Below are positions 8,664 through 17,735 of a stretch of 43,227 bases of DNA, piece by piece. The notes beneath the pieces were generated by a model. The model did not search any database. It worked only from the letters and a program-made list of their open reading frames with translations, and was not told where the DNA came from. This DNA is from Paracoccaceae bacterium (GTDB lineage Bacteria > Pseudomonadota > Alphaproteobacteria > Rhodobacterales > Rhodobacteraceae). Each line of letters starts with the position of its first letter. Positions within the stretch are counted from its first letter, which is position 1. The DNA lies in assembly GCA_007694945.1 (NCBI GenBank), contig REER01000098.1:1-43227 (forward strand). Direction: 5' to 3'. The position numbers and the translations under genes were made by a program.

Positions 8664-9110
8664 ATGCCCAGCCACCGCGAACATCGCCATATGCCCTATA
8701 CTGCCGCGCAGATCTTCGATCTTGTCGCCGATGTCACGCGCTATCCCGAGTTCCTGCCCTGGACCGCCGCTGCCCGCATCCGCGCGCGCAGGCCCATTGA
8801 AGGGGGGGAGGAGATCGAGGCCGATCTGGTGATCTCGTTCAAGGTGTTCCGCGAGCGCTTCGGCAGCCGCGTGCAACTCTACCCCGAGGCCGGGCGCATC
8901 GACACGACCTATCTCGACGGCCCGTTCAAATACATGATCTCGCATTGGGAGGTGCGCGACGCCGAGGGCGGCGGCTGCATCGTCGATTTCTCGGTCGATT
9001 TCGAGTTCCGCAACGCGATGCTGCAACGGCTGGTCGGCGTGGTCTTCGATCAGGCCATGCGCCGTGTGGTAGGCGCCTTCGAGGCAAGGGCGAAGGCGCT
9101 TTACGGGTAG
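8664..9110 (+). CDS. COQ10/RatA-type START-domain (SRPBCC) protein
   Basis: This 148-residue protein belongs to the polyketide-cyclase/COQ10 branch of the SRPBCC fold. The N-terminus (PSHREHRHMPYTAAQIFDLVADVTRYPEFLPW) is the classic signature of the family, which includes mitochondrial Coq10 and bacterial RatA. The C-terminal helix (FRNAMLQRLVGVVFDQAMRRVVGAFEARA) forms the lid of the hydrophobic cavity. In alphaproteobacteria the likely role is ubiquinone binding that supports respiration; the RatA ribosome-antiassociation role described in E. coli is an alternative. There is no partner RatB gene here, so I favour the quinone-related function. Confidence 0.9.
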   Translation: MPSHREHRHMPYTAAQIFDLVADVTRYPEFLPWTAAARIRARRPIEGGEEIEADLVISFKVFRERFGSRVQLYPEAGRIDTTYLDGPFKYMISHWEVRDAEGGGCIVDFSVDFEFRNAMLQRLVGVVFDQAMRRVVGAFEARAKALYG

Positions 9111-9147
9111 GACGGTTGTGGCTAGCCTGCCCGCGAAAGGGGCAGGC

Positions 9148-10419
9148 ATGCGGGTTGAAGGCATAAAGGATCGCGAGAGCCTGCAGGCATGGCTGGAGGC
9201 CCTGCCGCAGGGCAGTGACGCCGAGCGCGAAGAGGCCCGGCGCTGGGCCGTCGCGATAGCGCATCGCGCGGCGATGCGGGTGTTGCCGATGCTTTGGGAG
9301 TGGAGTCTTCGAGACAAAACGCTAACTGGTTCTTTTTCACCGTTGCCTGTTTTGCGCTGCGATTTGATTTCGGGAATTGCGGGCAAGGGCTTGACGCCTG
9401 AGATAATCGACGCCGGCCGTACTGCGATTGGGGCAGTCCGTGCCTCTGCAATCGGGATCCGTGCCGCCATCAACGCTGCGAGCCATGCCTCAGCTAACGC
9501 CGTCCGCGCAGTCATTGTCGTCGGTCTTGACGCCACTTTAGAGCATTCCCTCGCCGCTACTACTGCCGCGACCGCTGCTTCTGCCGAAGCAATGTATGAC
9601 ATGATCCGCGCCGATTGCGCCGCGCTGGAGCAAGGCGCGGCCCTCGACCGCCACCCCCTCTGGCAGGACGAGAACCCGCTCGCCCAGCTTTGGGCCGACA
9701 CCCGCCCGAAAATCCTCGCCCAGGGCGAAGGCTGGCGCTTCTGGGTGGACTGGTACGACAAGGCCCTCACCGGCACCCCGCAGGACTGGCCCCTCCTCAC
9801 CAGGATCGCCCTCATCGACCCCGAGGACTGGGACAAGGGCGCCGATCACGTCAATGCGTTGATCGCGCAGATCATCGCGGAACACACACCAAAATCTGGT
9901 TTTACCCCCAGACCGCCGGGCGCGACAACCGTTGCCGCCATCAAGGCGCATGTCCCGGTGAACAGACCTGTCCTGTCCCTGCAACTCGCTGGCTTGCTTG
10001 AGGTGTCCGCAGCGGAAATCGAGCGTCTCCGCTGCGACAATGTAATTGACCCGGAAGCGCGCGAGGCGCTCACCGAGGCGCTGACCAATCTTCGGACTGC
10101 TGCTCAAATGCTTCTGGATTTGCTGCCCGCGGACGGGCCAGTGCCAGACGAAACCGCTGTAGAAATGGGTTCTTGGGCCGAGGTCTTGAAAACCGAGGCC
10201 CAGCATTGGAATTGCGAGGCCAAGAAGTTCCTGTCGGGCAAGCCTGCCGATCAGCGCGTTGATCTGGGCGGACGGGTTCTTCTCGCCAGTATGGTCGCCG
10301 GGCCACTCGCACTCATGGGCCTGCCCTCATTCGCGACAATTGCCGGAGGTGCGATTCTGCTACAAGACAAGTTCAAGGACATCCCCAAGGTGATTTCTTC
10401 TTCAAGATCGTCATCTTGA
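9148..10419 (+). CDS. Hypothetical protein, Ala-rich helical centre, unrecognised function
   Basis: I do not recognise a functional family. The 423-residue product has an N-terminal stretch (RVEGIKDRESLQAWLEALPQ) followed by an Ala-rich, helix-prone segment (about residues 85-155) with repeated AA pairs. A Trp-rich core follows (GWRFWVDWYDKALTGTPQDW, about residue 195), then a Pro-rich linker and a hydrophobic C-terminal segment (LLASMVAGPLALMGLPS) that could insert in a membrane. I recall similar Trp-rich cores in unnamed rhodobacterial proteins, but this needs a search. Codon use shifts strongly within the gene: about 9296-9560 and 9880-10416 use many A/T-ending codons, while 9600-9880 is GC-ending like its neighbours. 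The ATG at 9148 has AGGGG upstream; a GTG at 9118 is an alternative start. Confidence 0.7.
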   Translation: MRVEGIKDRESLQAWLEALPQGSDAEREEARRWAVAIAHRAAMRVLPMLWEWSLRDKTLTGSFSPLPVLRCDLISGIAGKGLTPEIIDAGRTAIGAVRASAIGIRAAINAASHASANAVRAVIVVGLDATLEHSLAATTAATAASAEAMYDMIRADCAALEQGAALDRHPLWQDENPLAQLWADTRPKILAQGEGWRFWVDWYDKALTGTPQDWPLLTRIALIDPEDWDKGADHVNALIAQIIAEHTPKSGFTPRPPGATTVAAIKAHVPVNRPVLSLQLAGLLEVSAAEIERLRCDNVIDPEAREALTEALTNLRTAAQMLLDLLPADGPVPDETAVEMGSWAEVLKTEAQHWNCEAKKFLSGKPADQRVDLGGRVLLASMVAGPLALMGLPSFATIAGGAILLQDKFKDIPKVISSSRSSS

Positions 10420-10429
10420 AGCTTGCTCC

Positions 10430-10450
10430 TTCATCCTGCCCCGAATACTC
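10430..10450 (+). repeat. Dispersed 3'-end motif, copy 1
   Basis: This copy has the core CTGCCCCGAATACTC and lies 11 bases after the stop of the 423-residue protein. It shares its core with copies at 11062-11082 (+) and 20430-20455 (-), all immediately downstream of a gene in the gene's orientation. Confidence 0.5.
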
Positions 10451-10631
10451 ACCGCCCCTTCGGCCCCAGCAGGAACCACAGGATCAGCCCCACCACCGGG
10501 AAGATCAGCACCACGAGGATCCACAGCACCTTGCGCCCCTGTGACGCATGCGAGCCGAGGATCGACACCGCTGCCCAGACCACCAGCGCCAGATGCAGGA
10601 TGCCGAGAAGGCCGGAATAATTCGCATTCAT
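10449..10631 (-). CDS. PLDc_N domain small membrane protein
   Basis: This 60-residue peptide has two hydrophobic helices (LLGILHLALVVWAAVSILGS, and VLWILVVLIFPVVGLILWFLLG) separated by a short polar loop, and ends in GPKGR. The pattern matches the phospholipase D nuclease N-terminal (PLDc_N) membrane hairpin that occurs alone in many bacteria. No catalytic domain is attached, so it is not an enzyme by itself and its function is unknown. It is convergent with the upstream gene (29 bp between stops) and divergent from the cupin gene. Confidence 0.8.
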   Translation of the reverse strand: MNANYSGLLGILHLALVVWAAVSILGSHASQGRKVLWILVVLIFPVVGLILWFLLGPKGR

Positions 10632-10712
10632 GGTTTTGCCTTGCCTTTGCCGACCGAAATCGCCTTGATCGCTTCAGAAGCTTTCACACCTGCACTCCAA
10701 AGGCAAACCCAT

Positions 10713-11057
10713 ATGCCCCAGATGCACGTCACGCTCTCTACCGACCGCGCCCCCGACGAAATCTCCCGCCCCGATCCCGCCAAACTCCTGCTCGGTGACC
10801 CCATCCATACCACCTGGCTGCATGAAAACCGTGCACCGCTTTACGCAGGCGTATGGCGCTCCACCCCCGGCGCATGGCGCGTGCAGTATGACGAATGGGA
10901 GTATTTCCACGTCCTCGATGGCCACGGCACCCTCACCGAGACTGACGGCACCGCCATCCCGCTCAGCCCCGGCAGCCGCCACATTCTCCGCCCGGGCTTC
11001 TCGGGCATTTTCGAGGTGACCGAGCCCCTCACCAAGGATTTCGTGATCCTCACCTGA
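10713..11057 (+). CDS. Cupin domain protein (DUF861/EutQ-like)
   Basis: This 114-residue single-domain cupin is of the type annotated as cupin_3. The beta-barrel motifs are seen at GVWRSTPGAWRVQYDEWEYF, FHVLDGHGTLTETDG and SPGSRHILRPGFSGIFEV. The WEYFHVLDGHG stretch stands where the first cupin motif would place its metal ligands, but it is poorer in histidine than classic metal-dependent cupins, so metal binding is uncertain. Related proteins include ureidoglycine aminohydrolase-like and EutQ-like cupins; the substrate is not predictable. I chose the ATG at 10713; the ATG at 10722 is also possible. Confidence 0.8.
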   Translation: MPQMHVTLSTDRAPDEISRPDPAKLLLGDPIHTTWLHENRAPLYAGVWRSTPGAWRVQYDEWEYFHVLDGHGTLTETDGTAIPLSPGSRHILRPGFSGIFEVTEPLTKDFVILT

Positions 11058-11061
11058 TCTC

Positions 11062-11082
11062 TTTATCTTGCCCCAAATACTC
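11062..11082 (+). repeat. Dispersed 3'-end motif, copy 2
   Basis: This copy has the core CTTGCCCCAAATACTC and begins 4 bases after the cupin stop. It is followed by CCGCCGGAGGCTTCCGCC, which can form a short GC stem. It is related to the copies at 10430-10450 and 20430-20455. Confidence 0.5.
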
Positions 11083-11138
11083 CCGCCGGAGGCTTCCGCC
11101 CTCTCGACACCACCCCCCGCCCGCGCTAACCCACCCGC

Positions 11139-12122
11139 ATGACCCCCGACCAGATCCCCATTCGCGGCACGCTCACGGCCCAGAAACCCCTCGACAGTCT
11201 GACATGGCTGCGCGTGGGCGGGCCTGCCGACTGGCTGTTCCAGCCCGCGGATGAGGACGACCTTGCGAGCTTCCTCAAGGCGCTGGACCCTGCGATCCCA
11301 GTCTTCCCCATGGGCGTGGGCTCGAACCTGATCGTGCGCGACGGGGGCCTGCGCGGGGTGGTGATCCGGCTGGGACGCGGCTTCAACACCATCGAAATCA
11401 CCGACACGATCCGCGCCGGTGCCGCCGCGCTCGATGCCCATGTCGCACGCAAGGCCGCCGATGCCGGGCGCGATCTGACCTTCCTGCGCACCATCCCCGG
11501 TGCCATCGGCGGGGCAGTGCGGATGAATGCGGGCTGCTACGGCACCTATGTCGCGGATCATCTGATCGAGATCACCGCCATCGACCGGCAAGGCGCGGGC
11601 CAACAGATCCCGGCCAGTGTGCTCAACCTGCGCTATCGCCAGGCGGACCTCCCCGAGGGCATGGTCATCACTGCGGCCCGCTTCCACGCGCCCGAGGCCG
11701 ACCGGGCGGCGCTCCATGCCAGGATGGAAGACCAGCTTGCACGCCGCGACGCCACCCAGCCCACCAAGGAGCGCAGCGCGGGCTCGACCTTTCGCAACCC
11801 GGCGGGGTTTTCCTCGACGGGCCGGGCCGATGACAGCCATGAACTGAAGGCATGGAAGGTGATCGAGGAGGCGGGGCTCAGGGGCGCGCGGCTCGGTGGC
11901 GCGCAGATGTCACCGAAGCATCCGAATTTCCTGATCAATTCCGGTGGTGCCACAGCGACTCACCTGGAAGCACTCGGCGAGGAAGTGCGAAAAAGGGTTT
12001 TGCAAGCGCGCGGGATTTCGCTACAGTGGGAAATCATGCGGGTTGGCGACAGACTGCCCGACGCGCAGGTGCCTGAGATCGAACTCGACAATAACGAAGG
12101 CGACACGGGCGAAGCAGAATAG
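11139..12122 (+). CDS. murB: UDP-N-acetylenolpyruvoylglucosamine reductase
   Basis: This FAD-dependent cytoplasmic enzyme (327 aa) reduces UDP-GlcNAc-enolpyruvate to UDP-MurNAc with NADPH, the second committed step of peptidoglycan synthesis. FAD-binding motifs [20 protein letters not shown] and [17 protein letters not shown] are present. The catalytic-serine segment GSTFRNP and the C-terminal motifs [13 protein letters not shown] and LQWEIMRVG (with the catalytic Glu) complete the type I enzyme. The last 25 residues form an acidic tail not needed for catalysis. It heads the murB-ddl-ftsQ-ftsA-ftsZ run. Confidence 0.97.
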   Translation: MTPDQIPIRGTLTAQKPLDSLTWLRVGGPADWLFQPADEDDLASFLKALDPAIPVFPMGVGSNLIVRDGGLRGVVIRLGRGFNTIEITDTIRAGAAALDAHVARKAADAGRDLTFLRTIPGAIGGAVRMNAGCYGTYVADHLIEITAIDRQGAGQQIPASVLNLRYRQADLPEGMVITAARFHAPEADRAALHARMEDQLARRDATQPTKERSAGSTFRNPAGFSSTGRADDSHELKAWKVIEEAGLRGARLGGAQMSPKHPNFLINSGGATATHLEALGEEVRKRVLQARGISLQWEIMRVGDRLPDAQVPEIELDNNEGDTGEAE

Positions 12123-12170
12123 CCCCGGTAAACGGGGCAAACGGGCCGCAAAGGTCCAGAGGCAGTGGGA

Positions 12171-13091
12171 ATGGGCATGTCGAGCAGGGCAGCCCCCCGG
12201 ATATGTGTGCTCAAGGGCGGACTCTCGGCTGAACGCGAGGTCTCTCTGTCCACGGGCCATGAATGCGCGAAAGCGCTGCGGGTGGCGGGTTATGAGGTGA
12301 TCGAACTGGATGCGCGCGGCGATGTCGTGCAGCGTCTGGTCGAGGTCGCGCCCGATATTGTGTTCAACGCATTGCATGGCCGCTTTGGCGAGGATGGTTG
12401 CATTCAGGGCATCCTTGAATGGCTGCGCGTCCCTTACACGCATTCGGGTGTGCTGGCCTCAGCGCTGGCGATGGACAAGGTGCGTTCAAAGGCAGCCTAT
12501 GTCGAGGCGGGCCTGCCCGTGGTGCCCAGCCTGATTGCTGCGCGCGAGGATGTGGTGGCGGGCCACCTGATGGACCCGCCCTATGTCGTCAAACCCAATA
12601 ACGAAGGGTCGTCCGTAGGGGTCTATCTGGTGCATGAGGCTGCCAATGCCCCGCCGCAACTGGGCGAGGAGATGCCTGCGCAGGTGATGGTCGAGGCCTA
12701 TGCACCGGGGCGCGAACTGACCACCACCGTTATGGGGGACCGGGCGCTGACCGTCACTGATATTGTGACTGACGGATGGTATGATTATGACGCGAAATAC
12801 ACCCTCGGTGGCTCGCGCCATGTGCTGCCCGCCGAAGTCCCGCAAGAGATTTTCGATGCCTGTCTCGACTACGCGCTGCGCGCGCATCGCGCGTTGGGTT
12901 GTCAGGGTGTCTCGCGAACCGATTACCGCTGGGACGAGACGCGCGGGCTTGATGGGCTGATCCTGCTCGAGACGAACACCCAGCCCGGCATGACGCCCAC
13001 GTCGCTCTCGCCTGAACAGGCCGCGCATTGCGGCATCAGCTTTTCCGATTTCTGCCGCTGGATCGTGGAGGATGCCTCATGCGACCGGTAG
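12171..13091 (+). CDS. ddl: D-alanine--D-alanine ligase
   Basis: This cytoplasmic ATP-grasp ligase (306 aa) joins two D-Ala molecules for the peptidoglycan stem peptide. Motifs seen are KGGLSAEREVSLSTG, FNALHGRFGEDGCIQG, the ATP-grasp lysine segment YVVKPNNEGSSVGVY, the catalytic DYRWDE region, and the metal/substrate loop LLETNTQPGMTPTSLSPEQA. Three start codons cluster here (GTG 12165, ATG 12171, ATG 12177). The ATG at 12171 has AGAGG 8 bases upstream and is preferred, but 12177 is nearly as good. Its 3' end overlaps ftsQ by 13 bases, which implies translational coupling. Confidence 0.96.
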   Translation: MGMSSRAAPRICVLKGGLSAEREVSLSTGHECAKALRVAGYEVIELDARGDVVQRLVEVAPDIVFNALHGRFGEDGCIQGILEWLRVPYTHSGVLASALAMDKVRSKAAYVEAGLPVVPSLIAAREDVVAGHLMDPPYVVKPNNEGSSVGVYLVHEAANAPPQLGEEMPAQVMVEAYAPGRELTTTVMGDRALTVTDIVTDGWYDYDAKYTLGGSRHVLPAEVPQEIFDACLDYALRAHRALGCQGVSRTDYRWDETRGLDGLILLETNTQPGMTPTSLSPEQAAHCGISFSDFCRWIVEDASCDR

Positions 13092-14380
13092 CGCCGCTCG
13101 ACCAGCCGCAGGACCCCTGTTTTACACGCGGCGAGGATTGCGACGCGGATGCGCCGGTCTCGGCGCTCACTGATGCAGGCAGCTTTTGGGATCATCTCGG
13201 CGCGACGCGGGCGGAGGAATATGCGACCGAGGACATTTTGCCCGGTCTGCCCGCGCCATTGCTCCAGCCCGCCCCGGAGCCTGTCGTCCCGCCATTGAGC
13301 GATATGCCCGACACGACATCGGCCAGTCTCACTGATCTGTTGCAGGCGCATGATCTGGAGTTCGGTGAGACCCCGGTCGAGGATCTCGCCACAGGCATGG
13401 CGAGCCCGGTTGCGCTGAACGCGGGCGAGGGTCTGGACCTGGACGGGGCGCATCTGCCGCCAGTCGCCCCGTTCGCCTCTGACCTGCCTCTGACGCCCGC
13501 GCGCAAACAGCGCTTGGCATCGCTGCGTTGGGGCGCTGCGCGCTCTGGGACCAGCCGCCTGGGCTACCGGCTGCAACGAATCTGGCTGACACCGGTCTAC
13601 CGCGCTGCGCTGAAGCTCGGTACACCAATCCTCGCGGTCGCCCTGGCGGCTGGCGCGTTCTTCAGTGACGAAGTGCGGCGCAGCGCTGTTCTCGAGGCCG
13701 TCGAGACGACGCGGACGGCCTTTATCGAGCGCCCGGAATTCATGGTGACTGACCTGAAACTGCCCGAGGTCACACCCGAGCTGGAAGTGGCGCTGACCGA
13801 AAAGCTTGACCTGTCGCTGCCGCAATCCTCTTTCCTGCTCGATCTGGATGCATTGCGCTTGCGAGTAGAAGAACTCGACTGGGTGCGTGCGGCTGATCTG
13901 CGCCTGATGGCCGAGGGGGTTTTGTCCGTCACGATCACCGAGCGCGTGCCAGCGATCCTCTGGCGTTCGGGCGAGGGGCTGGAATTGCTCGATACCGAAG
14001 GGGTGCGGGTCGCTTTTGTCACCCATCGCGGGGCGCGCGCCGATCTGCCTCTGATCGCCGGGCTTGGCGCTGATGGCCATGTCGCCGAGGCGATGGAGCT
14101 TCTCGACGCAGCATCACCGCTTGGCGAGCGCGTGCGCGGTCTGGTGCGCGTCGGCGAGAGGCGCTGGGATGTGGTGCTTGATCGTGACCAGCGCATCAAG
14201 CTGCCCGAGCGTGGCGCGCTGGCGGCGCTGGAGCGTGTGATCGCGCTCGAACATGCGCAGGACCTTCTGGCACGCGACCTGATCATTGCCGACATGCGCA
14301 ACCCGACCCGCCCGGTTCTTCAGATCAGCGCAGGGGCGATGGACACCCTGCGCGACATTCGTTCTCAGACGAGGGAGTAA
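13079..14380 (+). CDS. ftsQ: Cell division protein FtsQ with long N-terminal extension
   Basis: FtsQ is a bitopic inner-membrane divisome protein that links early and late division proteins and holds FtsL/FtsB in the periplasm. In this 433-residue version the membrane helix is at about residues 177-196 (LKLGTPILAVALAAGAFF). The POTRA domain follows at about 218-295, with LDLDALRLRVEELDWVRAAD and VSVTITERVPA-type features, and the C-terminal FtsQ domain ends near 425. The first ~145 residues are an acidic, Pro-rich, probably disordered cytoplasmic extension, so the helix lies far deeper than in the usual roughly 300-residue proteins. The ATG at 13079 overlaps the ddl 3' end by 13 bases. Confidence 0.93.
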   Translation: MRPVAPLDQPQDPCFTRGEDCDADAPVSALTDAGSFWDHLGATRAEEYATEDILPGLPAPLLQPAPEPVVPPLSDMPDTTSASLTDLLQAHDLEFGETPVEDLATGMASPVALNAGEGLDLDGAHLPPVAPFASDLPLTPARKQRLASLRWGAARSGTSRLGYRLQRIWLTPVYRAALKLGTPILAVALAAGAFFSDEVRRSAVLEAVETTRTAFIERPEFMVTDLKLPEVTPELEVALTEKLDLSLPQSSFLLDLDALRLRVEELDWVRAADLRLMAEGVLSVTITERVPAILWRSGEGLELLDTEGVRVAFVTHRGARADLPLIAGLGADGHVAEAMELLDAASPLGERVRGLVRVGERRWDVVLDRDQRIKLPERGALAALERVIALEHAQDLLARDLIIADMRNPTRPVLQISAGAMDTLRDIRSQTRE

Positions 14381-14386
14381 TCCAGC

Positions 14387-15721
14387 ATGCTTGACCCCTA
14401 TGCCTCTCAGCGTGCCATGCGGCAGTTTCGCCGTGTTGCCATGCAGCGCGGTGTCATCGCGGTGCTTGATATCGGCACCTACAAGATCGCCGCGCTGGTC
14501 CTGAAACTCGACCCAGAACAGGTTGCGCCGCGCCACCCCGGCATCGGCAATATGGCGGGGCAGGCCGGGTTTCGCGTGATCGGGGCAGGCACCACGCGCT
14601 CGCGCGGGGTGCGCTTCGGCGAAGTGTCTGCCATGGCCGAGACCGAAGGCGCCATCCGCACCGCACTTCAGGCCGCGCAGAAGATGGCACAGACGCGGGT
14701 GGATCATGTCATCGTGTCGCTGGCGGGGGGCAATCTGCGTTCCTACGGACTGGCGGGCGAGGTCGAGATCGATGGCGACACTGTGGCCGAGAATGACATC
14801 GCCCGCGTGATGGCCGCCGCCGAGTTGCCGGATTTCGGGCATAATCGCGATGTGCTCCATGCCCAGCCGATCAATTTCGCGCTCGACCATCGCACCGGGC
14901 TGTCGGATCCGCGCGGCCAGATCGGGCGCAGGCTGGCCTGTGACATGCATCTGGTGACGGTCGACTCCAGCCTGATCCAGAACATCTGCAACTGTCTCAG
15001 GCGCTGCGATGTCGAGCTGTCGGGGATCGTGGCGAGCGCTTATGCCTCGGGCATGGCGGCGCTGGTCGAGGATGAGCAGGAACTGGGCGCGGCCTGCATC
15101 GATCTGGGGGCTGGCTCCACAAGCCTTTCGGTCTTTATCAAGAAACACATGATCTACGCCGACACAGTGCGCATGGGTGGCGCGCATGTAACCTCGGATA
15201 TTTCCAAGGGCCTTCAGATCGATTTCGGCATGGCCGAGCGGATCAAGACCGTGCATGGCGGGGTGCAGGCGACCTCGATGGATGATCGCGAGATGATCGA
15301 ACTGTCGGGCGACTCCGGCGATTGGGACAAGGACCGTCGCCGCGTCAGCCGGGCCGAGCTGATCGGGATCATGCGGCCGCGGATCGAAGAAATTCTGGAA
15401 GAAGCGCGTGCACGCCTCGATTCTGCCGGGTTCAACCATCTGCCCAGCCAGCAGGTTGTGCTCACAGGCGGTGCGGCGCAGGTGCCGGGGGTCGACGGTC
15501 TGGCAGCGCGCATCTTCGGCCAGCAAGTGCGGCTGGGCCGGCCGGTGCGCGTGCGCGGACTACCGCAGGCAGCGTCCGGCCCGGCCTTTGCCTGCGCCGT
15601 CGGTCTGAGCCTTCTGGCCACGCATCCTCAGGATGAATGGTGGGACTTCGATCTGCCGGTCGAAAGCTACCCTGCGCGCTCGCTCAAGCGGGCTGTAAAG
15701 TGGTTTCGTGACAACTGGTAA
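14387..15721 (+). CDS. ftsA: Cell division protein FtsA
   Basis: This actin-like ATPase (444 aa) tethers FtsZ to the inner membrane. The phosphate-1 motif AVLDIGTYKIAALV, the phosphate-2 motif ACIDLGAGSTSLSVF and the adenosine motif VVLTGGAAQVPGV are all visible. The 1C subdomain that replaces actin subdomain 1B lies at about residues 95-175. The C-terminus ends in SLKRAVKWFRDNW, a short amphipathic membrane-targeting helix, so the protein is complete. It starts 6 bases after ftsQ and is surely in the same transcription unit. Confidence 0.97.
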   Translation: MLDPYASQRAMRQFRRVAMQRGVIAVLDIGTYKIAALVLKLDPEQVAPRHPGIGNMAGQAGFRVIGAGTTRSRGVRFGEVSAMAETEGAIRTALQAAQKMAQTRVDHVIVSLAGGNLRSYGLAGEVEIDGDTVAENDIARVMAAAELPDFGHNRDVLHAQPINFALDHRTGLSDPRGQIGRRLACDMHLVTVDSSLIQNICNCLRRCDVELSGIVASAYASGMAALVEDEQELGAACIDLGAGSTSLSVFIKKHMIYADTVRMGGAHVTSDISKGLQIDFGMAERIKTVHGGVQATSMDDREMIELSGDSGDWDKDRRRVSRAELIGIMRPRIEEILEEARARLDSAGFNHLPSQQVVLTGGAAQVPGVDGLAARIFGQQVRLGRPVRVRGLPQAASGPAFACAVGLSLLATHPQDEWWDFDLPVESYPARSLKRAVKWFRDNW

Positions 15722-15906
15722 TCGCAAAATCTATGGAGCATGTGGAGACTCGGCAGAGAAGTGGAATTTTTTTGCCACATTTGGTGTAAAATCATGACTT
15801 TTTTGATGACCTGCCGCGCCAAGCCCTGTAGGATTTCTGGAAAAATCAGGCTAACGGCGCGAAAAACGGGTTAAAGCGTCAGTCACAACGAGAGGCGGAG
15901 CGAGCA
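15722..15906 (+). promoter_or_regulatory. 185-bp leader upstream of ftsZ
   Basis: This is a non-coding stretch between ftsA and ftsZ, clearly lower in GC than its surroundings (for example AATTTTTTTGCCACATTTGG around 15764-15783). It probably holds an ftsZ promoter. I could not fit a confident -35/-10 pair, nor a full CtrA box. GAGGCGGAG just before the ATG at 15907 serves as ribosome binding site. Confidence 0.4.
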
Positions 15907-17553
15907 ATGGCACTGAATTTCACTGAGACAAATCGGCACGAAGAGCTTGCACCCCGGATTACCGTCTTTGGTATCGGTGGGGCTGGCGGGAATGCGGTCA
16001 ACAACATGATCGAGAAGCAACTCGAAGGTGTTGACTTCGTGGTCGCCAATACCGATGCACAGGCGCTGCAGCAAAGCCGCGCGCCCGGTCGCGTGCAGAT
16101 GGGCGTGAAAATCACCGAAGGACTTGGCGCAGGCGCGCGGCCTTCGGTCGGCTCGGCCGCTGCCGAAGAGACGATCGAAGAGATCATCGACCATCTCGCG
16201 GGCTCGCATATGTGCTTCATCACCGCTGGTATGGGTGGCGGCACCGGCACGGGCGCTGCGCCCATCATCGCGCAGGCTGCGCGCGAATTGGGCGTCCTGA
16301 CCGTCGGTGTCGTGACCAAGCCATTCCAGTTTGAGGGCGTGAAGCGCATGCGCCAGGCCGAAGAAGGGGTCGAGGCGCTGCAGAAAGTGGTCGACACGCT
16401 GATCATCATCCCCAACCAGAACCTGTTCCGGTTGGCAAATGAGAAGACGACCTTCACCGAAGCCTTCGCGCTGGCGGATGACGTGCTCTATCAGGGCGTA
16501 AAGGGAGTTACCGACCTTATGGTGCGCCCCGGTCTGATCAATCTCGATTTCGCCGATGTCCGCGCGGTGATGGACGAGATGGGCAAGGCCATGATGGGCA
16601 CGGGCGAGTCGACCGGCGAAGACCGCGCCATCCAGGCCGCCGAGAAGGCCATCGCCAACCCGCTGCTGGACGAGATCAGCCTGCACGGCGCGCGCGGTGT
16701 GCTGATCAACATCACTGGTGGTTACGATCTGACGCTGTTCGAGCTTGACGAGGCTGCCAATCGCATTCGCGAGAAGGTCGACCCCGAGGCGAATATCATC
16801 GTCGGCTCGACGCTCGATCCCTCGATGGAAGGCGTGTTGCGCGTGTCGGTCGTTGCGACCGGTATCGATGTCGAGCCTAATGCTGAGGTGCAGGACATCC
16901 CGCGCCGGTCCATGGTAGAGCCCTTGCGCCCAGCAGTTACCGAGCGGCCTGCGCCCGCTCCGACACCCTCACCCGCGCCGGCCCCACAGCCCGCAGTGGC
17001 GCGCGAGCCCGAGCAACAGACCCTGTTCGAACAGCAGCGCCCGGCAGCCCCGGTGCATGAGGAGCCCGAGTATGACCGCCGCCCCGCAGTCCCCGAGCCG
17101 ATGCCGCGCTTTGCAAGCACCCGCTCGGAGCCTGTGAAGGATGACACCTTCAACACCGACGAGGGTTTTGCCGATCATGCCGCCTCGGCACAGGGAGGGC
17201 ATTCCCACAGCCCCGAGGCCAGCTTTACTGCACCACGTCGCCCGAAGGCCGGAACGCCGTCGCGCGAGGCTCTGTTGCGGCTGGAGCAGGCGGTTGCCAA
17301 GGCGCCCGAGCATGGCTACCGGCGCCCGCCAAGCCGCCCGGCGCATGATGCTGCGGAAGAGCGTTCGCCCGAGAAAGGGTCGCGTTTCGGCCTTGGTTCG
17401 CTGATCAACCGCATGGCAGGGCACGGCTCCGAGCCCGCAGCGCCGCAGCGCCGGGTGACTCCGCAGGTGACCCAATATGACGAGGACCCGGCTCCGTCGG
17501 CATCAGATGAGCGGATCGAGATCCCGGCCTTCCTGCGCCGTCAGGCGAACTAA
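15907..17553 (+). CDS. ftsZ: Cell division protein FtsZ
   Basis: This tubulin-like GTPase (548 aa) polymerises into the Z-ring. The GTP-binding core occupies about residues 15-320: [14 protein letters not shown], the tubulin signature [12 protein letters not shown] (residues 108-119) and the T7 catalytic loop region [12 protein letters not shown] long Pro- and acid-rich linker (about 330-535) follows. The protein ends with the conserved peptide [11 protein letters not shown], which binds FtsA and other partners. The linker is long but within the range of alphaproteobacterial FtsZ proteins. A terminator-like hairpin follows the gene. Confidence 0.98.
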   Translation: MALNFTETNRHEELAPRITVFGIGGAGGNAVNNMIEKQLEGVDFVVANTDAQALQQSRAPGRVQMGVKITEGLGAGARPSVGSAAAEETIEEIIDHLAGSHMCFITAGMGGGTGTGAAPIIAQAARELGVLTVGVVTKPFQFEGVKRMRQAEEGVEALQKVVDTLIIIPNQNLFRLANEKTTFTEAFALADDVLYQGVKGVTDLMVRPGLINLDFADVRAVMDEMGKAMMGTGESTGEDRAIQAAEKAIANPLLDEISLHGARGVLINITGGYDLTLFELDEAANRIREKVDPEANIIVGSTLDPSMEGVLRVSVVATGIDVEPNAEVQDIPRRSMVEPLRPAVTERPAPAPTPSPAPAPQPAVAREPEQQTLFEQQRPAAPVHEEPEYDRRPAVPEPMPRFASTRSEPVKDDTFNTDEGFADHAASAQGGHSHSPEASFTAPRRPKAGTPSREALLRLEQAVAKAPEHGYRRPPSRPAHDAAEERSPEKGSRFGLGSLINRMAGHGSEPAAPQRRVTPQVTQYDEDPAPSASDERIEIPAFLRRQAN

Positions 17554-17612
17554 GCGCTAGCGCACGTCAGAGTTTCCGAGGCAAGCGGCAGACGCTCGCT
17601 GAAGACTGCGCC

Positions 17613-17639
17613 CAAACCCGGCCATTTTGGCTGGGTTTG
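17613..17639 (+). terminator. Terminator-like hairpin after ftsZ
   Basis: CAAACCCGGCCA pairs with TGGCTGGGTTTG (one G-U pair) around a TTT loop, 59 bases after the ftsZ stop and before the thiolase gene. The T-rich 3' side (TTTGTTGCG) makes termination of the division cluster plausible. Confidence 0.65.
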
Positions 17640-17735
17640 TTGCGTATTGCGCACTTGTCATTTTGTCCCGGCCTTGTACTGGATTGATGCTTTGCGCGCG
17701 CATAGACTGCAGGCGAGTCACTCAAGGGGGAATAC

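Noticed and set aside
12122-12138. Hairpin GCCCCG/CGGGGC between murB and ddl as a terminator
   Set aside because: The stem is only 6 bp, there is no T-tract, and the cluster clearly continues into ddl.
12923-14080. Minus-strand frame opposite ftsQ
   Set aside because: It is antisense to a well-supported division gene and has no family features.
15722-15906. CtrA-type box upstream of ftsZ
   Set aside because: Half-site-like text (TTAA, TAACGG) occurs, but the spacing between halves does not fit TTAA-N7-TTAA on either strand.
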